Below, piece by piece: positions 1 to 5,785 of a stretch of DNA of 11,382 nt. The stretch is from CAYXXZ01 sp964469165 (GTDB taxonomy: Bacteria; Pseudomonadota; Gammaproteobacteria; Pseudomonadales; Porticoccaceae), in the NCBI GenBank assembly GCA_964469165.1, contig CAYXXZ010000093.1, positions 1 through 11,382 of the forward strand, given 5' to 3'. The notes under the pieces are model-generated. The model saw only the letters and a program-made list of their open reading frames with translations, had not been told where the DNA came from and searched no databases. The first letter of the stretch is position 1. Every line of letters begins with the position of its first letter. A program made the translations under genes and the position numbers.

Positions 1-1019
1 ACACCCGGGCTGGCACCATCGAGGCCTGCCAGCGCTCGAAACTGTCGCTGCCCATTGGCGGCCAGATCGAGGCACTGCTGGTGGAGGAGGGCGACCACGT
101 CGAAGAAGGACAGCTGCTCATCGCGTTGTGGAATCTGGACCGCAAGGCGCGGGTCTCCGAGGCGCATGCGGCGGTCAATTCCGCGGCGCGCGACAAGGAC
201 AGTCAATGCATCGCGGCGAAATCCGACGCTCGCGAAGCGCGCCGCCTGGTTGGCCTTGCTGCCAAGAAGCTCGTTTCCCAGGAGACCGCCGACCTGGCCG
301 CCGCCAAGGCGGAAGCCAGTGCCGCGAACTGCGCCGCCGCTGGCGCGCGGGAACTGCAGGCGGCCGCCAGCCTCGAAGTGGCCGAAGCCAACCTGGCGCT
401 CACCGAACTGCGCGCGCCCTTTGCCGGTACCGTCGCCGAAGTGACCGGCAAGATAGGCGAATACGCCACCCCGTCGCCGCCGGGTATTCCGACGCCGCCG
501 GCGATCGATCTCATCACCGACGACTGCCATTACATGACCGCGCCCATCGACGAAGTGGACGCGGCGGACATCACCGTGGGCCTGCCGGTGCGCGCCAGTC
601 TCGACGCGTTTCGCGGTCGCGACTTCCCCGCCGTGGTGTCTCGCATCGCGCCCTACGTGCTCGATCTGGAGAAACAGGCGCGCACCGTGGAAATCGAGGC
701 GCAGTTCGAGAACCTGGACAATGACGTGCGCCTGCTGGCAGGTTACAGCGCCGACATGGAAATCATCCTCGAAACCCACGAAAACACCCTGCGCATTCCC
801 ACCGAGCTGATCCTCGACGGCAAGTTCGTGCTGGTCGTGGTGGATGGCAGGCTGGAAAAGCGCGAGATCACCACGGGTATCGCCAACTGGCGCCATACCG
901 AAATCAGCGGCGGGCTGAGCGAGGGCGAGAAAATCGTCGCCAACATCGGCAGCGCGGGGGTGGTCGAGGGCGCGCCCGCAGTGGTGCGCGGCGTGGACGG
1001 TGGCAATGGCGCTGATTGA
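1..1019 (+). CDS. Periplasmic adaptor (HlyD/MacA-type membrane fusion protein), 5'-truncated
   Basis: This is the adaptor subunit of a tripartite ABC exporter, which links inner-membrane permeases to the periplasm or an outer-membrane channel. The frame is open from base 3, so the start, signal anchor and first residues lie outside the window. Visible in order: first lipoyl half (GGQIEALLVEEGDHVEEGQ, about bases 57-113), an Ala/Glu-rich alpha-helical hairpin (about 165-400), second lipoyl half (LRAPFAGTVAEV, about 408-443), then beta-barrel and membrane-proximal domains (about 490-1000). The family fold is clear; the cargo is not. Two cysteines (codons 207-209 and 330-332) sit about 20 residues either side of the hairpin tip and could face each other. 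The 3' end overlaps the ATPase gene by 14 nt (20 nt if a GTG start is used), indicating an operon. The stop is TGA at 1017-1019. An RND-type adaptor is an alternative name, but the next three genes favour a MacA-like role. Confidence 0.9.
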   Translation, partial: TRAGTIEACQRSKLSLPIGGQIEALLVEEGDHVEEGQLLIALWNLDRKARVSEAHAAVNSAARDKDSQCIAAKSDAREARRLVGLAAKKLVSQETADLAAAKAEASAANCAAAGARELQAAASLEVAEANLALTELRAPFAGTVAEVTGKIGEYATPSPPGIPTPPAIDLITDDCHYMTAPIDEVDAADITVGLPVRASLDAFRGRDFPAVVSRIAPYVLDLEKQARTVEIEAQFENLDNDVRLLAGYSADMEIILETHENTLRIPTELILDGKFVLVVVDGRLEKREITTGIANWRHTEISGGLSEGEKIVANIGSAGVVEGAPAVVRGVDGGNGAD

Positions 1020-1689
1020 GCTGCGCGATCTCAACAAAACCTACCTGATGGGGGACGAACGCGTGCGCGCCTTGCGCGGCCTGTCCCTCGACATCGATGG
1101 GGGCGAATACATCTCCATCATGGGACCGTCCGGTTCGGGCAAATCCACGCTGCTCAACATGCTCGGCCTGCTCGACCGTCCGGACTCCGGCACCTACCAG
1201 CTTGCCGGCACCGCTACCGAAGGTCTGGATGAAGAGGCGCGTGCGGCGCTGCGGCGCGACAATATCGGCTTCATCTTTCAGGCCTTTCATCTGGTCAATC
1301 GCCTCACCGCCCGCGAAAACGTGGAGCTGCCCATGATGCTGGCGGGAATCTCCGCCAGTGAGCGCCGCAAGGCCGCGCAGGAGATGCTCGCCATGGTGGG
1401 GCTGGGCGAGCGCATGACGCACCGGCCCAACCAGCTCTCCGGCGGCCAGTTGCAGCGTGTGGCGATTGCCCGCGCCATCGTCATGAAGCCGAAGATCCTT
1501 CTGGCCGACGAACCCACGGGCAATCTCGACCAGGCGTCGGGGCGCGACATCGTCGAGGTGATCGAAAACCTCAATCGCGAGGGCATCACCCTGGTGGTGG
1601 TCACCCACGATAGTAATCTCGGGCAGCGCGCGCGGCGCCGCATTCGCATGGTCGATGGCACGGTGGCCGCAGACGAGAAGGAGGGTTGA
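1006..1689 (+). CDS. ABC transporter ATP-binding protein, MacB/LolD-like
   Basis: This is the cytoplasmic nucleotide-binding subunit that hydrolyses ATP to drive the two FtsX-type permeases encoded just downstream. At 227 aa it has the usual length for a stand-alone LolD/MacB-type NBD. All motifs are intact: Walker A GPSGSGKST (residues 40-48), Q-loop FQAFHL, signature LSGGQ followed by LQR, Walker B ILLADEP with D-loop GNLD, and H-loop VVTHD. The start is taken at ATG 1006, giving MALIELRDL; an in-frame GTG at 1000 would add two residues. Neither has a strong Shine-Dalgarno sequence, which fits translational coupling to the overlapping adaptor gene. True MacB fuses this domain to its permease, whereas here it is a separate chain, as in YknXYZ- or LolCDE-like systems. 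The family assignment is sure; the substrate is unknown. Confidence 0.95.
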   Translation: MALIELRDLNKTYLMGDERVRALRGLSLDIDGGEYISIMGPSGSGKSTLLNMLGLLDRPDSGTYQLAGTATEGLDEEARAALRRDNIGFIFQAFHLVNRLTARENVELPMMLAGISASERRKAAQEMLAMVGLGERMTHRPNQLSGGQLQRVAIARAIVMKPKILLADEPTGNLDQASGRDIVEVIENLNREGITLVVVTHDSNLGQRARRRIRMVDGTVAADEKEG

Positions 1690-1696
1690 GAGCCTC

Positions 1697-2911
1697 ATGA
1701 TCCTCTGGGCCGATCAGCTGAGATTCAATGGTCGCGTCTTCGTCGCGCAGCGCATGCGCACATTCTTGTTGCTGCTTGCCGTGACCATCGGGGTCGCCTC
1801 GGTGGTGATGCTGACGAGCCTGGGGGAGGGTGCGCGACGCTACATCGATGCGGAATTCTCGCGCCTGGGCAATCGCCTGCTCATCGTGTTTCCGGGCCGC
1901 AATGAAACCGTGGGCGGGCATCCGCCGATATACGGCACCGCGCCGCGAGACATCACCCTTGCCGATGCACTGGCGATGGCTCGCATCCCGTCGATCAGCG
2001 AGGTGGCGCCGTTATTGCCGGGCACCGCCAACATTTCCCGAGGGGGGCTGTCCAGAGAGGTGCTGGCAGTGGGTACCACGCAGGGATTTTTTTCGCTGCG
2101 GGGCTTCGAGGTGGCTGTGGGACAGGAGCTGCCAGTGCGCAGCAGGGAGGATGCGCTCGCGGTCACCGTGCTCGGGCCGCGCCTGAAGAACGAGCTGTTC
2201 GGCCACCAGCACGCGGTTGGCGAATGGGTGCGCATCGGCGACCGGCGCATGCGCGTCATCGGCGTGCTCGGCGACGTGGGCGAGTCGATGGGAATGGACA
2301 TGGACGATCTGGCGATCATTCCCGCGCCGACCGCGATGCAGCTGTTCAACACCCAGGCCATGTTCCGGGTATTGCTCGAATTGCAGGAAGGCGCCGACGA
2401 GCTCCTCGCCCAGGAACGCATACGCCAGTTGGTGCGCGATCGCCACGACGGCGAGGACAACATCACCATCGTCAGCCAGGATTCGCTGCTGGCAGCCTTC
2501 GATAATATTCTCTTCACCCTGACGTTGGCGATCGCCGCGATCGCCGCGATCAGCTTGCTGGTGGCGGGCATTCTCATCATGAACATCAGCCTGATTTCGG
2601 TGAGTCAACGGCGTGCCGAAATCGGCTTGCTCAAGGCCATCGGCGCCAGCGGCAAGGATGTGCGCGGGCTGTTTCTCGGTGAATCGCTGATTCTGGTGGG
2701 CGTGGGCTCGCTGTGCGGTGTGGTTTTCGCCTATGGGGTGGTATTCGCGTTGCGCGCCCTGTGGCCGGCCTTTCCCTTGATGCCGCCGGTGTGGGCCGCG
2801 CCCGCGGCGGTGGCCACGGCGGTGGTGTCGGGCCTGCTGTTTTCCTGGCTTCCCGCGAAGAAGGCCGCGGCTCTCGATCCGGTACTGGCGATGAAAGGTA
2901 TCGCCGAATGA
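1697..2911 (+). CDS. ABC transporter permease 1, FtsX/MacB family
   Basis: This is an inner-membrane permease of 404 aa with the type VII ABC layout: TM1 at about residues 22-42, a large periplasmic MacB_PCD domain (about 43-268), TM2 at 273-298, TM3 at 328-355 and TM4 at 365-387. The cytoplasmic segment after TM2 (RRAEIGLLKAIGASGKDVRG) is the usual coupling region that contacts the ATPase, and the C-terminal DPVLAMKG is typical of the FtsX fold. ATG 1697 is chosen because AAGGAGG at 1678-1684 precedes it by 12 nt and the protein then begins right before TM1; an upstream in-frame ATG at 1655 lies inside the ATPase gene. Its stop overlaps the next start (ATGA, 2908-2911). It is homologous to permease 2, so the two probably form a heterodimer. 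A 9-nt tandem repeat (2528-2551) codes for the IAAIAAI run in TM2. Confidence 0.93.
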   Translation: MILWADQLRFNGRVFVAQRMRTFLLLLAVTIGVASVVMLTSLGEGARRYIDAEFSRLGNRLLIVFPGRNETVGGHPPIYGTAPRDITLADALAMARIPSISEVAPLLPGTANISRGGLSREVLAVGTTQGFFSLRGFEVAVGQELPVRSREDALAVTVLGPRLKNELFGHQHAVGEWVRIGDRRMRVIGVLGDVGESMGMDMDDLAIIPAPTAMQLFNTQAMFRVLLELQEGADELLAQERIRQLVRDRHDGEDNITIVSQDSLLAAFDNILFTLTLAIAAIAAISLLVAGILIMNISLISVSQRRAEIGLLKAIGASGKDVRGLFLGESLILVGVGSLCGVVFAYGVVFALRALWPAFPLMPPVWAAPAAVATAVVSGLLFSWLPAKKAAALDPVLAMKGIAE

Positions 2912-4104
2912 AGCTGCAGGACGGTGTGGTGTGGATCGGCGGTGCGCTGATGACGCAAAAGCTGCGCTCTCTGCTCACCATCGTTGGCTTTGCCATCGGT
3001 ATCGCCGCCATGGTGTTGCTCAGCTCTCTGGGCGAGGGGCTGCGCCGTTTCGTGCTCGAGGAGTTTTCCCAGTTTGGCAGCCATATCGTCGCCGTCACGC
3101 CGGGCAAGGCCGAAACCTTCGGCCTGGGCGGAATCATGAGCACCACGCGACCCCTCGGTCTGGAAGATGCCGAGGCATTGTCGCGCCTGCCCGGGGTGTT
3201 GCAGACGGTGCCGGTGGTGATGGGCAACTCGCAGGTCAAGGCGCAGGGCCGCAGTCGCTATACCAACATCGCGGGGGTCGGACCACAGGCGGACCAGGCC
3301 TGGAAGCTGACCGTGGCATCCGGCACTTTTTTGCCGCAGGAGGATTTCACCCGCGCCCGTGCCTTTGCCGTGCTCGGCAGCAAACTGAGGGAAGAGCTGT
3401 TCGGCCAGAGCAATCCCCTGGGACAGCACGTGCACATCGGCGGCAACCGCTTCCGGGTGGTGGGGGTGATGGCCTCGAAAGGGGATTTTCTCGGCAACGA
3501 CCTCGACGACATGATTTACATTCCCTCAGTGCGCGCGTTGCAGATGTTCAATCGCGAAAGCCTGATGGAGATCGATATTTTCTACAGTCCCGGCACGCCC
3601 ACGGCGGACATCGTGAAGCGGGTGAAGGACCTGTTGATACGCCGCCATGGTTTCGAGGACTTCACCATCGTCACCCAGGATCAGATGCTGGAAACCATGG
3701 ACAACATCCTGCGTATCCTCAAATTCGCGGGCGCGGGCCTGGGCGCCATTTCCCTTCTGGTGGGCGGCGTGGGCATCACCACCATTCTGATGATCACGGT
3801 CAGCGAACGCGTCAGCGAGGTCGGGCTGCTGCGCGCCCTCGGCGGCACGCGGCGCCAGGTGCGAAATCTCTTTCTCGGCGAGGCTGTACTGCTCGGCCTC
3901 GTGGGTGGGCTTTGTGGGGTTGCGGTCATCGTGCTGTTTCTGGGCGTTGCCAAACTGTTGGTGCCGGGACTGCCCATCGGCATCGAGCCCGGTATCATCG
4001 CCGCTGCGCTGCTGCTGTCCATGGCCATCGGCCTGGTTGCGGGGCTCAAGCCGGCCATGAATGCCACGCGCCTGAATCCCATCGACGCGCTGCGGGCGGA
4101 ATAG
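2908..4104 (+). CDS. ABC transporter permease 2, FtsX/MacB family
   Basis: This is the second inner-membrane permease (398 aa) of the same exporter. It has TM1 at about residues 20-42, a periplasmic MacB_PCD domain (about 43-268), TM2 at 270-297, TM3 at 324-350 and TM4 at 362-384. The coupling segment after TM2 is RVSEVGLLRALGGTRRQVRN, and the C-terminus NPIDALRAE is typical of MacB/FtsX permeases. It resembles permease 1 throughout (LGEG after TM1, ELFG and DD-IP in the periplasmic domain, the TIVTQD/TIVSQD run before TM2) but the two are clearly diverged, suggesting an old duplication and an obligate heterodimer. ATG 2908 is inside the ATGA overlap with permease 1 and gives MKLQDGVVWIGGALM. 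A longer frame open from 2713 lies within permease 1 and is not used. This is the last gene of the operon. Confidence 0.93.
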   Translation: MKLQDGVVWIGGALMTQKLRSLLTIVGFAIGIAAMVLLSSLGEGLRRFVLEEFSQFGSHIVAVTPGKAETFGLGGIMSTTRPLGLEDAEALSRLPGVLQTVPVVMGNSQVKAQGRSRYTNIAGVGPQADQAWKLTVASGTFLPQEDFTRARAFAVLGSKLREELFGQSNPLGQHVHIGGNRFRVVGVMASKGDFLGNDLDDMIYIPSVRALQMFNRESLMEIDIFYSPGTPTADIVKRVKDLLIRRHGFEDFTIVTQDQMLETMDNILRILKFAGAGLGAISLLVGGVGITTILMITVSERVSEVGLLRALGGTRRQVRNLFLGEAVLLGLVGGLCGVAVIVLFLGVAKLLVPGLPIGIEPGIIAAALLLSMAIGLVAGLKPAMNATRLNPIDALRAE

Positions 4105-4323
4105 GCCGTGCCGCTGCGGCGAGTGCTGGGCGCTGCAAGGAACATAGCGAATCCTTACGTTTGACCCAGGTCAACAAACGCCGACATTGGGGTAGCGCCG
4201 GGCGGCCTGTCGGTCATAAAGTAAGCATGCGCACAGTAATCCTGCTTGTGCGACGATAAAGCGACCAATGGCATCACGGGAGCGGAGTGGAAAGGCCGAG
4301 AGGCCGGGAGGCTCTGGAGCACG
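4105..4323. other. Intergenic region upstream of the Rieske oxygenase
   Basis: This 219-nt gap separates the exporter operon from the oxygenase gene. It holds a short GC-rich hairpin right after the permease stop (GCCG-CTG-CGGC, about 4111-4121) and a perfect TTGAC-N4-GTCAA palindrome (4161-4174). AT-rich hexamers (CATAAA at 4215, GATAAA at 4255) could be -10 elements, but I find no matching -35 element for either. The gap is long enough for the oxygenase to have its own promoter. Confidence 0.5.
4161..4174. promoter_or_regulatory. Perfect palindrome TTGACCCAGGTCAA, candidate CRP/FNR-family operator
   Basis: TTGACC and GGTCAA are exact inverted repeats with a 2-nt centre, so the site also reads TTGAC-N4-GTCAA. 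That spacing and the TTG...CAA ends match the general half-site pattern of CRP/FNR-superfamily regulators (FNR itself prefers TTGAT-N4-ATCAA). The site lies 150 nt upstream of the Rieske oxygenase start and 57 nt after the permease stop. The identity of the regulator is inference; a GntR- or other dimer-type regulator would fit as well. Confidence 0.4.
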
Positions 4324-5724
4324 ATGGGTAACGTACAGGATCAATTCAACGATTTTCAACGGGGTTTGGGCACCGAGTTGTCGCCCAACTGGCGCGATCT
4401 CGCGCGCGCGGACAGCAAACCGGTTCCGGCTTTCCTCACAGACGAGCGATCCACCAACCTGGGTACCGACAAGGTGCCTCCCGAGCGCTATACCTCTTAC
4501 GAGTATCACCGCCGTGAAGTGGAGAAGGTCTGGAAGCGCACCTGGCAGGTGGTGTGCCGCGAAGACGAGATTGCCAACAAGGGCGATCACTTCGTCTACA
4601 ACGTGGCTGGGCTTTCCTTTCTGGTGGTGCGCAGCGGGGAGCAGACATTCAAGGCATTCTGGAACGTATGCCTGCACCGCGGCCGCCGCCTGGTGGACGA
4701 AAGTGGCTGTGGCGCGGAGATTTTCCGCTGTCCCTATCATGCGTGGAGCTGGAACCTGGAAGGTGAACTGGCGTGGTATCCCGGCGCCTGGGATTTTCCC
4801 GATGTCGAGGCGAGCAAATACGGGTTGCGGCCGGTACAGGTCGATACCTGGGGCGGCTTCGTGTTCATCAACCCCGACCTCAAGGGCATCACCCTGGCGG
4901 AGCATCTCGGTTCGATGACCCGGCATTTCGCACGCTGGCCACTGGAGCAACGCTTTTCCCTGTGGCACGTGCAGAAGACCATCAACGCCAACTGGAAGGT
5001 GGCCATGGAGGCTTTCCTGGAAGCCTACCACCTCATGCAGACCCATCCCCAGGCGCTGTCGTCAGTGGCGGAGCACGGCACACAATACGATATCTGGGAT
5101 GAGGGTGACGCCCATTTCAGCCGCAGTATCACGCCCACCGGGGTGCCCAGCAAGCACGCCCGGGATGGCAGCGCCCTGGGCGCCATTGCCGATGTGTGGG
5201 CGCTGCTCAACGCACTGCGCGCCGATCAGGCCAATCAACTGCCGCCGGATATCTATGACCGCGCAACCATCGCCGAATGGCGGCGCAACACCCTGAAAGA
5301 GATGACCGGCGCCGATTACAGCGAGCTGTCCGATGCGGAAATGCTCGATTCAATCCAGTACTTCACCTTTCCCAATTTCTGTCCCTGGTACGGCGAGGGC
5401 CTGCCGCTGGTCTATCAGTTCCGGCCCAACGCGGACAGCGCCGACACCTGTTATTTCGATATCTGGATGCTGATCAGAAAGCCCGACAACGGCCCGTCGC
5501 CACCGGCGCCGGCCATGATTCGCCTGGGCCCCGACGAGAGTTTCGAGACGCACATCGGCGCCATGGGACAGGTTTTCGATCAGGATGATCAGAACATGCC
5601 GTTCGTGCAGATTGGCCTCAATACCTGGCCGGGAGACCCTGAAGGTTGCACCCTGGGGCGCTATCAGGAAAGCCGCATCCGTCATTTTCACCAGGTTCTG
5701 GCAAAGGCACTGGCCAGGCCTTGA
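4324..5724 (+). CDS. Rieske non-haem iron oxygenase, alpha (catalytic) subunit
   Basis: This is a cytoplasmic aromatic-ring-hydroxylating-type oxygenase of 466 aa (Rieske domain plus the PF00848-like catalytic domain). The Rieske [2Fe-2S] ligands are C116-x-H118 and C136-x2-H139, separated by 17 residues, in CLHRG and CPYHAW. The mononuclear iron site is NWK...E229...E233-A-Y-H236-x4-H241, with D421 the likely third ligand, judged from its distance to the following VQ-x-GL motif. The position of the classical bridging Asp (D205 of naphthalene dioxygenase) is Glu233. ATG 4324 is chosen because it gives MGNVQDQFND and has GGGAGG (4306-4311) and GGAG (4316-4319) upstream; a TTG at 4246 would add 26 atypical residues. 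No beta subunit, ferredoxin or reductase gene is adjacent, so electrons must come from elsewhere. The substrate cannot be read; ring dihydroxylation, N- or O-demethylation and amine or choline-type monooxygenation are all possible. Confidence 0.9.
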   Translation: MGNVQDQFNDFQRGLGTELSPNWRDLARADSKPVPAFLTDERSTNLGTDKVPPERYTSYEYHRREVEKVWKRTWQVVCREDEIANKGDHFVYNVAGLSFLVVRSGEQTFKAFWNVCLHRGRRLVDESGCGAEIFRCPYHAWSWNLEGELAWYPGAWDFPDVEASKYGLRPVQVDTWGGFVFINPDLKGITLAEHLGSMTRHFARWPLEQRFSLWHVQKTINANWKVAMEAFLEAYHLMQTHPQALSSVAEHGTQYDIWDEGDAHFSRSITPTGVPSKHARDGSALGAIADVWALLNALRADQANQLPPDIYDRATIAEWRRNTLKEMTGADYSELSDAEMLDSIQYFTFPNFCPWYGEGLPLVYQFRPNADSADTCYFDIWMLIRKPDNGPSPPAPAMIRLGPDESFETHIGAMGQVFDQDDQNMPFVQIGLNTWPGDPEGCTLGRYQESRIRHFHQVLAKALARP

Positions 5725-5733
5725 CGGCTACGG

Positions 5734-5768
5734 CTGCCTCACCCGCACAGCGTGCGCGGGTGAGGCAG
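5734..5768. terminator. Bidirectional hairpin between convergent genes
   Basis: CTGCCTCACCCGC (5734-5746) and GCGGGTGAGGCAG (5756-5768) are perfectly complementary over 13 bp with a 9-nt loop. The hairpin sits 9 nt past the oxygenase stop (+) and 17 nt past the receptor stop (-), as expected for a shared terminator. Neither side has a run of T, so it may stop transcription weakly or mainly protect the two mRNA ends. Confidence 0.65.
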
Positions 5769-5785
5769 TGGTTGGCAGTCAGTAA

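Noticed and set aside
2931..4259. 442-codon + frame overlapping permease 2
   Set aside because: The product is Arg/Gly/His-rich nonsense typical of an off-frame reading of GC-rich DNA. The overlapping frame encodes a clear FtsX-type permease.
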